Part shown: positions 34,567-47,700 of the stretch, piece after piece | Position numbering within the stretch: position 1 is the first letter of the stretch | How the letters are laid out: each line of letters opens with the position of its first letter | NCBI RefSeq assembly: GCF_040802235.1 | Contig: NC_133163.1 | Coordinates: 65,886,001 to 65,950,000, forward strand | DNA from: Manis javanica | Taxonomy: Eukaryota > Chordata > Mammalia > Pholidota > Manidae | Direction: 5' to 3' | Length of the DNA: 64,000 nucleotides | The notes under the pieces: model-generated | Seen by the model: only the letters and a program-made list of their open reading frames with translations | The model's database searches: none | What the model was told of the DNA's origin: nothing | Program-made: the position numbers and the translations under genes

Positions 34567-37500
34567 CTGGCAGTAAGTACATATCTTTCATAATCACCCT
34601 AAATGTAAATGGACTGAATGCACCAATCAAAAGACACAGAATACTAGAATGGATAAAAAAGCAAGACCCATCGACATGCTGCTTACAGGAGACTCACCTC
34701 AAACCCAAAGACATGCAGATTAAAAGTCAAGGGATGGAAAAAGATATTTTATGCAAACAACAGGGAGAAAAAAGCAGGTGTTTCAGTACTAGTATGAGAC
34801 AAAATAGACTTCAAAACAAAGAAAGTAACAAGAGATAAAGAAGGACATTACATAATGATAAAGGGCTCAGCCCACAAGAGGATATAACCATTATAAACAT
34901 ATATGCACCCAATACAGCAGCACCAGCATATGTGAAACAAATACTAACAGAGCTAAAGGAAGAAATAGAATGCAATGCATTCATTTTAGGAGACTTCAAC
35001 ACACCATTCACTCCAAAGGACAGATCCACCAGACAGGAAATAAGTAAGGACACAGAGGCACTGAACAACACACTGAAACAGATGGACCTCATAGACATCT
35101 ATAGAAATCTACATCCAAAAGCAACAGCATACACATTCTTCTCAAGTGCACATGGAACATTCTCCAGAATAGACCACATACTAGGCCACAAAAAGAGCCT
35201 CAGTAAATTCCAAAAGATTGAAATTCTACCAACCAACTTTTCAGACCACAAAGGTATAAAACTAGAAATAAATCATACAAAGAAAACAAAAAGGCTCACA
35301 AACACATGGAGGCTTAACAACATGCTCCTAAATAATCAATGGATCAACGACCAAATTAAAATGGAGATCCAGCAATATATGGAGACAAATGACAACAACA
35401 GCACAAAGCCCCAACTTCTGTGGGACGCAGCAAAAGCAGTCTTAAGAGGAAAGTATATAGCAATCCAGGCATATTTAAAGAAGGAAGAACAATCCCAAAT
35501 GAATAGTCTAATATCACAATTATCGATATTGGAAAAAAAAGAACAAATGAGGCCTAAGGTCAGTAGATAGAGGGACATAATAAAGATCAGAGAAGAAATA
35601 AATAAAATTGAGAAGAATAAAACAACAGAAAAAAATCAGTGAAACCAAGAGCTGGTTCTTTGAGAGAATAAACAAAATAGATAAGCCTCTAGCCAGACTT
35701 ATTAAGAGAAAAAGAGAATCAACACACATCAACAGAATCAGAAATGAGAAAGGAAAAATCTCAACGGACCCCACAGAAATACAAAGAATTATTAGAGACT
35801 ACTATGAAAACCTATATTCTAACAAGCTGGAAAACCTAGGAGAAATGGACAACTTCCTAGAAAAATACAACCTTCCAAGACTGCCCCAGAAAGAAACAGA
35901 AAATCTAAAGAGACCAATTACCAGCAATGAAATTGAATCAGTAATCAAAAAACTACACAAGAACAAAACCCCCTGGCCAGATGGATTTACCTCAGAATTT
36001 TATCAGACACAAAGAGAAGACATAATACCCATTCTCCTTAAAGTTTTCCAAAAAATAGAAGAGGAGGGAATACTCCCAAACTCATTCTATGAAGCCAACA
36101 TCACCCTAATACCAAAACCAGGCAAAGACCCCACCAAAAAAGAAAACTACAGACCAATATCCCTGATGAACAAAGATGCAAAAATACTCAACAAATTATT
36201 AGCAAACCGAATTCAAAAAAACATCAAAAGGATCATACACTGTGACCAAGTGGGATTCATCCCAGGGATGCAAGGATGGTACAATATTCGAAAATCCATC
36301 AACATCATCTACCACATCAACAAAAAGAAGGACAAAAACCATATGATCATCTCCATAGATGCTGAAAAACCATTCGACAAAATTCAACATCCATTCATGA
36401 TAAAAACTCTCAACAAAATGGGTATAGAGGGCAAGTACCTCAATGTAATAAAGGCCATATATGATAAACCCATACCTAACATCATACTGAACAGCGAGAG
36501 GCTGAAAACTTTTCCTCTGAGATTGGGAACAAGACAGAGATGCCCACTCTGCCCACTATTATTCAGCATAGTACTGGAGGTCCTAGCCACAGCAGTTAGA
36601 CAAAGCAAAGAAATACAAGGAATCCAGATTGGTAAAGAAGAAGTTAAACTGTCACTACTTGCAGATGACATGATATTGTACATAAAAACCCTAAAGACTC
36701 CACTCCAAAACTACTAGAACTAATATTGGAATACAGCAAAGTTGCAGGATACAAAATTAACACACAGAAATCTGTGGCTTTCCTATAGACTAACAAAGAA
36801 CTAATAGAAAGAGAAAACAGGAAAACAATTCCATTCACAATAGCATCAAAAGGAATAAAATACCTAGGAATAAACCTAAACAAGGAAGTGAAAGACCAAT
36901 ACCCTGAAAACTACAAGACACTATTAAGAGAAATTAAAGAGGACACTAACAAATGGAAACTCATCCCATGCTCCTGGCTAGGAAGAATTAATATTGTCAA
37001 AATGGCCATCCTGCCCAAAGCAATATACAGATTCGATGCAATCCCTGTCAAACTACCAACAGCATTCTTCAATGAACTGGAACAAATAGTTCAAAAATTC
37101 ATATGGAACCACCAAAGACCCCAAATAGCCAAAGCAATCCTGAGAAGGAAGAATAAAGTGGGGGGATCTCACTCCCTGACTTCAAGCTCTACTATAAAGC
37201 CACAGTAATCAAGACAATTTGGTACTGGCACAAGAACAGAGCCACAGACCAGTGGAACAGAACAGAGACTCCAAACATTAACCCAAACATATATGGTCAA
37301 TTAATATATGATAAAAGAGCCATGGACATACAATGGGGAAATGACAGTCTCTTCAACCAATGGTGCTGGCAAAACTGGACAGCTACATGTAAGAGAATGA
37401 AACTGGATCACTGTCTAACCCCATACACAAAAGTAAATTCGAAATGGATCAAAGACCTGAATGTAAGTCATGAAACCATAAAACTCTTAGAAAAAAACAT

Positions 37501-38381
37501 AGGCAAAAAACTCTTAGACATAAATATGAGTGACTTCTTCATGAACATATCTCCCCAGGCAAGGGAAACAAAAGCAAAAATGAACAAGTGGGACTATATC
37601 AAGCTGAAAAGCTTCTGTGCAGCAAAGGACACCATCAATAGAACAAAAAGGTTTCCTATCCTATGGAAGAATATATTCATAAATGACAGATCCGATAAAG
37701 GGTCATCATGCAAAATATATAAAGAGCTCACACACCTCAACAAACAAAAAGCAAATAATCCAATTAAAAAATGGGCAGAGGAGCTGAATAGACAGTTCTC
37801 TAAAGAAGAAATTAAGATGGCCAACAGACACATGAAAAGATGCTCCACATCGCTTGTCATCAGAGAAATGCAAATTAAAACCACAATGAGATATCACCTC
37901 ACACCAGTAAGGATTACCACCATCCAAAAGACACAACAACAAATGTTGGCGAGGTTGTGGAGAAAGGGGAACCCTCCTACACTGTTGGTGGGAATGTAAA
38001 TTAGTTCAACCATTGTGGAAAGCAGTATGGAGGTTCCTCAGAATGCTCAAAATAGAAATACTATTTGACCCAGGAATCCCACTTATGGGAAGTTACCCTA
38101 AGAGTGCAGCAGCCCAGTTTGAAAAAGACAGAGGCACCTCTATGTTTATCGCTGCACTATTTACAATAGCCAGGATATGGAAGCAACCTAAATGTCCATC
38201 AGTACATAAACAGATAAAGAAGATGTGGTACATATACAGAATGGAATATTACTCAGCCATAAGAAAAAAACAGATCCTACCATTTGCAAAATGGATGGAG
38301 CTAGAGGGTATTATGCTCAGTGAAATAAGCCAGGTGGAGAAAGACAAGTACCAAATGATTTCACTCATATGTGGAGTATAA
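34567..38381 (+). pseudogene. L1-B ORF2, broken
   Basis: The start codon position reads CTG (34567) and a 1-base loss follows within 30 bases. From 34718 on it repeats every lesion of L1-A: the TGA, the 1-base deletion, the TAG near 35568, and frameshifts near 35615 and 36710. Open pieces 34932-35570, 35608-36717 and 36888-37208 encode proteins identical to those of L1-A. A private 2-base deletion near 37934 destroys the C-terminal cysteine motif. The end at 38379-38381 (ICGV then TAA) is normal. Confidence 0.9.
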
Positions 38382-38710
38382 GAACAAAGGAAAACTGAAG
38401 GAACAAAACAGCAGCAGAATCACAGAACCCAAGAATGGACTAACAGTTACCAAATGGAAAGGGACTCGGGAGGATGTGTGGGAAGGGAGGGATAAGGGCG
38501 GGCAAGAAAGAGGGCATTACGATTAGCATGTATAGTGTGTGAGGGGCACGGGGAGGGCTGTGCAACACAGAGAAGACAAGTAGTGATTTTACAGCATCTT
38601 ACTACGCACAGTGACTGTGAAGGGGTATGTGGGGGGGACTTGGTGAAGGGGGGAGCCTAGTAAACATAATGTTCTTCATGTAATTGTAGATTAATGATAC
38701 CAAAATAAAA
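38382..38710 (+). other. L1-B 3'UTR and tail
   Basis: G-rich 3'UTR homologous to that of L1-A but several percent different, ending TAATGATACCAAAATAAAA. Confidence 0.8.
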
Positions 38711-40799
38711 AAAAGCAAGACTCATCTATATGCTGCCTAGAAGAGACTCACTTCAAACCTAAAGACATACACAGACTGAAAATAAAGGGATCGGAAAAGA
38801 TATTTCATGCAACTTATAGGGCGAAAAAAGCAAGAGTTGCAGTACTTGGATCAGACAAAATAGACTTCAAAACAAGAAAGTAACGAGACAAAGAATGACA
38901 TTACATAATGATAAAGGAGTCAGTGCAACAAGAGGATATAACTATTATAAACATCTATGCACCCGACACCGGATCACCTACACATGTGAAACAAATACTA
39001 ACAGAATTAAAGGGGGAAATAGAATGCACTGCATTCATTCTAGGAGACTTTTACACACCACTAGCTCCCCAAAGGACAGATCAACCAGAAAGAAAATAAG
39101 GAAAGCGAAAGAGGCACTGAACAACGTATTAGAACAGATGGACCTAATGGACATCTACAGAACACTCCATCCAAAAGCAACAGCACACACATTCTTCTCA
39201 AGTGCACATGGAACATTTTCAAGAATAGATCATATAAAAGGCCACAAAAAGAGCCTCAGTAAATTAAAAAAGATTAAAATTGTACCAACCAGCTGCTCAG
39301 ATCACAAAGGTATGAAACTAGAAATATATAACACAAAGAAAATGAAAAAGACCCCAAACACATGGAGGCTTAATAACATGTTCCTAAATAATCAATGGAT
39401 CAATGACCAAATAAAAACAAAGATCAAGCAATATATGGAGACAAATGACAACAATGATTCAAAAGCACAAAATCTGTGGGATGCAGCGAAGGCTCTGCTA
39501 AGAGGGAAATAAACTATGATACAGGCCTACCTCTGGAAAGAAGAACAATCATAAATGAATAATCTAAACTCACAATTAATGAAACTAGAAGAGGAAGAAC
39601 AAATGAGGCCCAAAGTCGGTAGAAGGATGGACATAATAAAGATTAAAGCAGAAATAAATAAACTTGAGAATAAGACAATAGAAAGAATTAATGAAAGCAG
39701 AAGCTGGTTCTTCAAGAAAATAAACAAAATAGATAACCCCCTAGCCAGTTATCAAGAAAAAAACTGCGTCTACACACATAAACAGAATCAGAAGTGAGAA
39801 AGGAAAAATCACTACAGACACCACAGAAATACAAAGAATTATGAGCAAATACTGTGAAAAATTATATGGTAAAAAACTGGATGACCTAGAAGAAATAGAC
39901 AACTTTCTAGATAAATACAACCTTCTAAGGCTGACCCAGAAAGAAACAGAAAATCTGAACAGACCAATTATCAGCAAAAAAATTGAATTCGTAATAAAAA
40001 AACTACCAAAGAACAAAACTCCTGGACCACATGGTTTCACTGCTGAATTTTATCAAACATTTACTGAAGACCTAATATCCATCCTCAAAGTTTTCCAAAA
40101 AGTTGATGAGGGAATACTCCCAAATGCATTCTACAAGGCCAACATCACTCTAATACCAAAACCAGGCAGACACCATAAAAAAAGAAAATTATAGACCAAT
40201 ATCCCTGATGAACATAGATGGAGAAATACTCAACAAAATATTAGCAAATGAATTCAAAAATACATAAAAAAGATCATCAATCATGATCAAGTGGGATTCA
40301 TTCCAGCCAGGGATGCAAGGATGGTACAACATTCGAAAATCCATCAACATGATGCTATCATTCGAAACAACATTGATGGAGCTAGAGGGTATTATGCTCA
40401 GTGAAATAAGCCAGGTGGAGAAAGACAAGTATGAAATGATTTCACTCATCTGTGGAGTATAAGAACAAAGAAAAAACTGAAGGAACAAAACAGCAGCAGA
40501 CTCACAGAACTCAAGAATGGACTAACAGTCACTAAAGGGAAAGAGACTGGGGAGGATGGGTGGGAATGGAGGGATAAGGGGGCAAAGGGGTGTTACGATT
40601 AGCACACATAATGTAGCAGGGGGGTGAGATATGAGGGAAGCAATATAACACAGAGAAGACAATTAGTGATTCTATTGCATCTTACTATGCTGACCGAACA
40701 GTGACTGTAATGGTACCTGTGGTGGGGTCTTGATAATCGGGAGAGTCTAGTAACCATAATGTTGCTCATGTAATTGTACATTAATAATATCAAAATAAA
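38711..40799 (+). mobile_element. LINE-1 C, 3' part with internal deletion
   Basis: Resumes L1-C ORF2 in the endonuclease (ACATCTATGCACCCGACACC), runs through the end of that domain and the RT start (38895-39512, 39555-39797 and 39841-40194 are open pieces), then jumps at about 40355-40375 from the RT region to the last ~30 codons of ORF2 (LEGIMLSEISQ). It ends with TAA at 40460-40462 and a 3'UTR to 40799. About 2 kb of ORF2 is missing. Confidence 0.8.
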
Positions 40800-40813
40800 A
40801 AAATGTTGCTAAG
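40800..40813. repeat. Target-site duplication of L1-C, right copy
   Basis: AAAATGTTGCTAAG, next to the L1-C A-tail. Rejoins the ancient antisense L1. Confidence 0.7.
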
Positions 40814-40995
40814 AATTTTTTTAATCTAAAGTTATGAGGTATATTGGTCTTTAGTTTTCTTCACATGTTTCTAGTTTTGGTATTAGGGTAACACTGGAAT
40901 TATATAATTAGATGACACAATGCTCCTCTCCAGTTTTCTGGAAGAGACTGCATAGAATTAGCATCTGGTGAATTAATGAAATAATATTTACAGTA
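40814..40995 (-). repeat. Ancient antisense LINE-1 ORF2, right of L1-C
   Basis: The plus strand TATTGGTCTTTAGTTTTCTT, TTTTGGTATTAGGGTAACAC and TTTTCTGGAAGAGACTG are the reverse of the L1 RT region. It continues the fragment left of 30174, so L1-C landed inside it. Confidence 0.7.
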
Positions 40996-42339
40996 GTCAA
41001 AGAAATACGTCCAGAGGAAACTTATTCAAGCCTTTTGGGGAGAAAAATTGCTCAAAGAATTTAGAACACTGGGTAACATCAAGTCAATCTAAAAACAATG
41101 CAAATGATTCTAAGTGGTTTTCTTTGTCTTGAGTTCACAGATGTTACCAAAACTGTTCTGTTGCCGTCTAGTCAGAGTCATTGCCAAGTTTAAAGTGACT
41201 GAATAACCTCTAAGGATACTCTGTATAGAACAACTAAAGGGAGAATATTTTCAAGGAAGTTTTGGAAACATTCATTCAACCTGAAATAGCATCTGTTCTT
41301 AAATCTGGTGCTAAAATATACTGTAGAAGAAAAGAAGCTTATCTGGACAATTTATTAAGTTTTTGTAATATAAGATTTAAAATCTGTGGTTATTCATTGT
41401 TATTTGTCAGTATGTCCTTTATGGAAAATATTTGAATCTATCATGTTACTGAACCCACAGTATTGTAGAGTCCACCAATTATTACAGGTTTATCCAGTAT
41501 AAATTCTATGAATTTGTCAGTAGTAGTAGTTCAATGCTCTGATTTGCCCTTCACACAGCAGTTCAATTTCTTAGCACTGATGAACTTCGATTCCAATTTT
41601 TTTTTTTTAGCTCAAGGCCAGGATTAAATTTTTTTCTGAATGAGAGGACCTATCATCAACCACCATTATTGAATACTGAATGGCTTTCAAAATTAGCAAT
41701 TTTGTTGCAGACTTGTTTCTTAATCCATGCTACAGAAAAGCCATTTTGATGACATTTGAATCACAAGTTTTGTCAACCTGCTTTATTCACTTTTCTGTAC
41801 TATCAGAAGTTAAAACAAGAAGTAACACCTTCATCCCTAAATTTGTAGTGGATATACTTTTCAAGCTCACACTTATTTCAGCAGCATTTTTTTGACTTGG
41901 ATGATTGCAAAGGAATTTCTTTATCTTAAAATCTAGTTCACTGCAATTGCAGAAGTATAACTCAACATTCAATTGGAAATTATTAACTTGTAATACAATG
42001 ACATTTAAAATTTTTATAAAAAATTTTGTGGGCATTTATTTTCTCTTAAATATCTATATATAATATCCTTGCTTTTTGGTCTCTTGACCTTTAAAGCTCA
42101 AATATTTACATCTGGCCCTTGATAAAGTTTGCTAGTACATTCTAATACTTCAAAATGGTACGTTTTTCCCGTTATTACTTATGGGAAGTACAATAATATG
42201 CCCTTGTCTTAATATATTAAGATGTTCTCTTCAGAATCTCTGACAAATATATAGTTTCTGGGCTGTATTGATTTGTACAAAATCTATAATGTACAATTTC
42301 ATATCACTCTTGTAAGCTTCCTCACGTCAAAGAAACAGA
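40996..42339. other. Unassigned sequence
   Basis: No gene recognised. The open frame at 41680-41895 has no domain. The right part may belong to the zinc-finger pseudogene's 3' side. Confidence 0.35.
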
Positions 42340-43560
42340 TTTTTTTTCATTTATGAATTCTGATATATACTGGGGACTGATTCCAAGGCCTTTTCCACCA
42401 TCAGTGCATTAACGGTGACTCAAGCATGACTTGGTCTGGACATAAGGCTTTATTCCTATAGAGGTTCTCTTTGTCAATCTGCTAATGCTGCTGTGGTATT
42501 TCTTAGAGTTAACTACAGTCAGTACATTCATAAGGTTTCTCTCTAGTTGAGGTTCTTTATATATTTAAAATATTTCTCCATGAAGACTCTTACTTAGTAT
42601 ATAGTTTTTCACTCTGGTGAGTTTTCTGATACTGAGATTTAATCAAGCATTTAGTGTTTTTCCACTAAACACATCTATATGATTTTACTGTGTGAAACTG
42701 CTGAAATGCCTGGAGTTGTACTTAGGAAATGAAAGAAATGCACAATCATTGCATTCATAAAGTGTTTCCCCAATATGAACTTTGATGCACAACTGTACTA
42801 CTATTTATCTAGTGTGTGTAAAATACCCCAAAACTCAGCAGCCTAAAACAACACTACATTTGTGAGGGACAGGAATTTGGGAGTGACTTAACTGGGTAAG
42901 TCTGATTCAGGTTCTTTTGTGGTAATTCCTTCAAGCTGTCAGCTGGAACAGGAGAACCAGCTTCCAAGCTCATTCATGATCGTAGACAGACCTTGGCTCA
43001 AGTTGCTGACTAGACTTCAGTACTCATAGTACGATTTGCTTCCCTCAGAGCAAGAGATCAGAGAAAAAATAGTGAGTGCCCAAGAGGAAATCCCAGTCAA
43101 ATCTTAGACCTAACATACCATCATGTCTACTGTTTTGGTCACACAAGACCCATCTTGGTATAATGAAATGGAGGACCATGAGATATGTTAATACTAGGAG
43201 CCAGAACCGTGGGTGGGCCATCATGGAGGCTGGCTATCACTAAATAAGCCTTTTGATTTGTGGTTGCTGGCCTTCCTATACCCACTATATAATAGTTTCT
43301 AATATGCAACTTTAGTGTACATTGTCGTGACTTCTGGGCAAACGCTTTTCCATGGTTACTGCATTCATATATGGCTTCCTGCTAGTGTGAACTTTCTTCA
43401 GTGAAGACCTTTTCAAATCCAGTACATTCAAAGGTCCCTCTAGTATGAGCATTAGTGTATAAAATTATAATCTTTTAGTGAATGCCTCCCCATATTTAAA
43501 GCATGTGTAAGATTTCTCTATTTTTAGATGTTGAGGTGTGACTTAGTTTTCCAGTTAGTT
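42340..43560 (-). pseudogene. Decayed C2H2 zinc-finger gene fragment
   Basis: The minus strand contains repeated remnants of the finger-linker pattern HTGEKPYEC: TREKPYECTDC (around 42510-42550), VHIGETLYECNDC (around 42740-42790), HTRGTFECTGFEKVF (around 43395-43445) and IYECSNHGKAFAQKS (around 43340-43385). They recur at roughly finger spacing but with stops and frameshifts. This is the array of a KRAB-type zinc-finger protein, a DNA-binding repressor family. No KRAB box or intron was found, so it may be a processed copy or a dead array exon. An unrelated repeat splits it at about 42790-43330. Confidence 0.65.
42790..43330. repeat. Interspersed repeat inserted in the zinc-finger pseudogene (class uncertain)
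   Basis: Resembles a common medium-reiterated mammalian repeat, with CCCCAAAACTCAGCAGCCTA, AAACAACACTACATTTGTG, GGGACAGGAATTTGGG and, at the end, GGGCCATCATGGAGGCTGGC. I recognise the pattern but cannot name the family safely. Confidence 0.45.
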
Positions 43561-44149
43561 TCTCTCCACTGTGAATTTTGATGTTCAAATATGCCTTTTG
43601 AATAAAGGCTTGCACACATTCAGTACACGTTTCTCTAGTATATTTATTCTTCAAAGAAATCTGAGTAATGACTCGTGGGTAAGGTCATTCCTACTTAATT
43701 CACTTTAGCTGTTGTCCTCATTTTCTACAGAAGCCTGAAGCTGGCCGGTCCATCTTTAAGTTTCAGAGTTGCTACAAGAGGTGGCCAGTCTGAGGAATGA
43801 CCTCTCAGCCTCAACTTAATTGTTTTACAATACCGAAAACTCCCAAGTTTGTGGTTTTAGAGGGAACTTTAAAGAATTAGTGCTCAGATCTCTCAGGAAC
43901 TGTTGGCAGTCTCAATGACAAGCAGCAGGCAAATTGCCTGAGGACCAGTTTTGCTTTTTTTTTTCAGTGCAGGACTACTGGTGATGAAATACCTTAATCT
44001 TGGTCTGGAAGGACTTTTCACAAGGATCTTTGGCAGGTTCCCCCCACCCCCCACTCTGCACTTTATAAAGATGTCATTCCTTTATCTTCTGTCTTTGATC
44101 TCATTTCTACGGAGGTTCAACTGCCTTGTTGGTGCTCTATGGAAGATAT
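43561..44149. other. Unassigned, possibly zinc-finger pseudogene flank
   Basis: 43561-43930 may be the degraded region upstream of the finger array on the minus strand. The rest shows nothing. Confidence 0.3.
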
Positions 44150-44760
44150 TTGTCTTCTCTTAACTGCTTAAAAATAGAATCCTTTGATTTTCAGCATTTT
44201 TGTCATGGGTACCAAAGTGTAGTTTTTAATGCTTCATTCTGCTCAACTGAAATTGGCTGAACACTTTCATTCATTTCAGGAAACTTTCAGCCATAATCTG
44301 TTCAAGCACCCTGTCCCAGTCTTTTCCCTCTAGTGCTCCAAATTACAGATTAGACATTTGAACATACCCCACTTCTCTGGTATTATCTATTGATAATCTT
44401 GTTTAACTAATTTTATTTCTGGCACAGCAACCTCATCTAGGAAGCTTTTTCCAGCTCTGGAATATCCTTTTAAGACAAAAACACAAAAAATTATTTGATG
44501 AAAGTTTTCACTTTTATCTACTTGTCAACCTTTCCCTCCATTTTCTTCCACAGTCACAATTATTTAAAAGTCACTAACCCTACAATCCAGATCACTGATT
44601 CAACTGTACTTTTTTTCCCCTCTTGGTTATGTCACTCTGTTTCTTCACACATCAAATTATTTTATGCTGGATATTGTGATAAAAGAACTGTAGAGGATCG
44701 AAGACAATTTTTCCCTTGTTGTGGTAGGCAATGTTAAAAGTTTTGTTAAAACTTAGCACA
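44150..44760 (-). repeat. Ancient LINE-1 5' region, antisense
   Basis: Plus-strand blocks TTTCAGCCATAATCTGTTCA and CTCCAAATTACAGATTAGAC are the reverse of old L1 5'UTR sequence. Confidence 0.45.
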
Positions 44761-47700
44761 ATTCATCCCTATTTCAAGGGTACAGACTTGTAAAATTTTC
44801 AGTTTAGAACTTGGACTTTTGTTTGCTTAGCCTTGATGAAACTGCAAGAGATCCAGCTTTGCCTTTCACTTTCAGCTTAGCATTTTAGCCTAAGTTTCAA
44901 CACTTAGTATCTTGAAAGACTAGCTCTTCCTTCAAGGCCTTTCAAACCTCTTTATTTTGTCACTCCAGCCCTATGCAATCACAAAACCATAGGTGGTCTC
45001 TTTCCTTTAACATGGACCAAATACAGATTCCTGGTCTGAGCCAATTCTACCAAGAAAAAAAAAAAGTTCATCTTCTAACTATGGATGTTTCTGTCCTCTG
45101 TAGGACTGAGTGAATTTATTTTAGACCTTGTTTTCACAGCATATTGATGCTTTTTTATAAATATGGCTTTTGAAAGTTATCCTGGTTTTTTACAACTTGT
45201 TAGATGGTGTGTTGACCTGCTGTGACCTAGTATAGCTCATGTGAAAACTGGAACCTCTAGTGTTTGTAAGGCAAAGTGTTAATTAAGGTGGTAGATAATG
45301 AAAATAGTGACTTAAATTCAGATTGTATAATGAAGAGTAATAAACATTCTGCAATTCAAATTACTCTCTTCCAATTCCTTGTAGTATCAATTCCCCCTAT
45401 TTCTCAGCTAGAACCATTTTTATTCACAAAGAATTAAGGGAGAGAAGGAATTGTAAACAGCTGAATTTCCTAGAGTAACATCAAAAGTTTCTTCACTAAA
45501 ATGCCTGCCACCAAAACGCATAGTTTTGACTAGATTATAATTTATAAAATTATCAGTTAACTGTAAGTCTACATATTGATATATGAAGAGCCTACATTTG
45601 AATATGTTAAGGTTTTCTTCTATGTAATCAACCCTTACAATATGAACTTCTTCCTGAAACTCCATTTTGTTCCCCCTCAGTTGGCACATTAAATGGGGAT
45701 AAATCTCTTATTTTTGTACCTCAAAGATTTGTATAGTTGGATGGCTTCTGGGTAGTTTAACTCTTAAAATGCGATTCTGATGTTTAGAAATCACCGTTAT
45801 AAACAGGAAAACACTCAAAAGCCAGCACATTCTTAAAACTTCTAAGGTTATTTTTAGTTGAAGGAACTTGTTTGAACTTAAGTCTTACTGTTAACGATTT
45901 GCTATCTATAAGCTTTATACAGCACTTAAGTATAAACTAAAAATAGCCAAAAGGATTTCAAAACCAAAGACCTACACTTTAAAGCCATCCATTAATTGTC
46001 ACATAATTCTAGATCCATTATGGGTATGATTTTGATATTTTAGGGTTAATTTAAAAATAATACCTTCATTAATCTGTCACAATTGAAATATTTACTATAT
46101 GATCATGATTAATATACAGTGTGTGGAGATGTAATTACTGACCTCAAAAATATTATTTCAAGTCATCCTTAAGAATAGAAATAAGGCTGTGTAAGCAATT
46201 CAGATTATATGCAATATGTCACCAGTCCTATTTTCCAGATGTAATGTTTTAATAATTATCTTTTAAAATAACTATTCCACATAGCTCTCATTTACTTATT
46301 AATTACAAGTAAAAAAGATGATTCCCTTTTGACAACTATCTTCATCCTTTAAGTTTTACTGACGTATATTTTGAGTTAATCTATCATAAATTATTCTACA
46401 TGCATAACAGTTGAGATTTAATTTTACTAACCATCTAAGGTAAAGATCACCCTACTAAGTTTTCTGTAAAATTTTACTGGAATGTAATCACATTCATTTC
46501 TATATTGCTTATGTCTGCCTGTGCACAATGCCAAAGTAGTGCCAGCGATCACATGGCCTGCTATGTCTTAACATTATTTACTTCCTTTCACAGAAATGGT
46601 TCACCCCTAATCTACATCATGAAAATATTTAAATGGATTTAATTTACAACAGTCACTTTTGAACTAATGAACTGGATAAAACAGAATTAGTTTGTATTTT
46701 TAAAGTACATTGCTGGTACTGGTTTCTCTCTATAAACCAAAAACACTCAATAACTATACCTTGGGTGCCAACAAAGATGAAAAATTTGGGAATGAAATTT
46801 CCAAGAAGTAAATCTGAAAGGGTATCTACAGACTATGTTCTCTCAAAAAGTTAGTTTTTGTTTAAAATCAATCCAAGTGCTGTACAAATAATAACAGCAG
46901 GGATAGTGTGCATTGCTTCTAATTTTACTTATCATTTTAGGATACTGAATATAAGCTGGCTTCATTGATCACATGTATTTGCAAAGAATGAAATTCCAAG
47001 AATCTAGACAAAAGGCTCCATATGTATTTTAAAAACTGGTGACAACCTTAAAAATATTAAATGTTTAGGACATTCAGTTCAAAGTCATAAGAAAATGATC
47101 TGGTGAGTACAGATACATAATTCAGACTAATCTGGATGAATTAATTACTGAAGCAATGAATAAAATAAGTCAGTTGCTAAACCTGTCCCACTTACACTGG
47201 AGTAAGATTTAATACAAAATAGAAATAAATTAGAAAAAATAAGTTATAACACTAAGAAAATACTAAAAGTTTAGCAAATTATTAGAATGGGAGAGCCATT
47301 ATTATGTTCATAGTTAATTTTTACCACTTGTGGAAATAAAATTGAAAATCTACACTGTGGGAATAAACAACTATTGTTTCTTAACTATGAATGCCTTGAT
47401 AGCTACTCAAAAGTATACGCTGCAGGTCTTAGCACTCTTAACTATTGGTAAAAATCAATAAACCAGAACTGCCGTAACTATTTTATATATAAAACTGAGT
47501 AGTAACTGAAATCTTACTTTTGTCTCTTCTTGATAAGTTTCTCAAAATGATTCCTAGTGCCTGAAAAACTTCTACGGAAGATTAATATTAAACACTTAAA
47601 AATTTGAATAATGTGAGAACTGTGGATTCCCTATGCCTACCTACCCCCAAAAACATAAAAGTAGTACTGTGGGGGGGAAATGGAATTATGCTCAGAGGAG

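Larger units (their letters stand above)
32315..38710 (+). mobile_element. Full-length, inactive LINE-1 (L1-B) nested in L1-C
   Basis: About 6.4 kb: 5'UTR 32315-33487, ORF1 33488-34378, ORF2 about 34567-38381, 3'UTR to 38700 ending TGTAGATTAATGATACC plus an A tail. It has its own target site, different from that of L1-A. The 5'UTR, ORF1 and first ~150 codons of ORF2 differ clearly from L1-A. Bases 34718-37281 and 37361-37933 are virtually identical to it. Confidence 0.9.

Noticed and set aside
12804..38710. Segmental duplication of the whole L1-A region to explain its identity to L1-B
   Set aside because: The flanks outside the two elements are unrelated, the target-site duplications differ, and the 5' thirds of the elements are clearly diverged.
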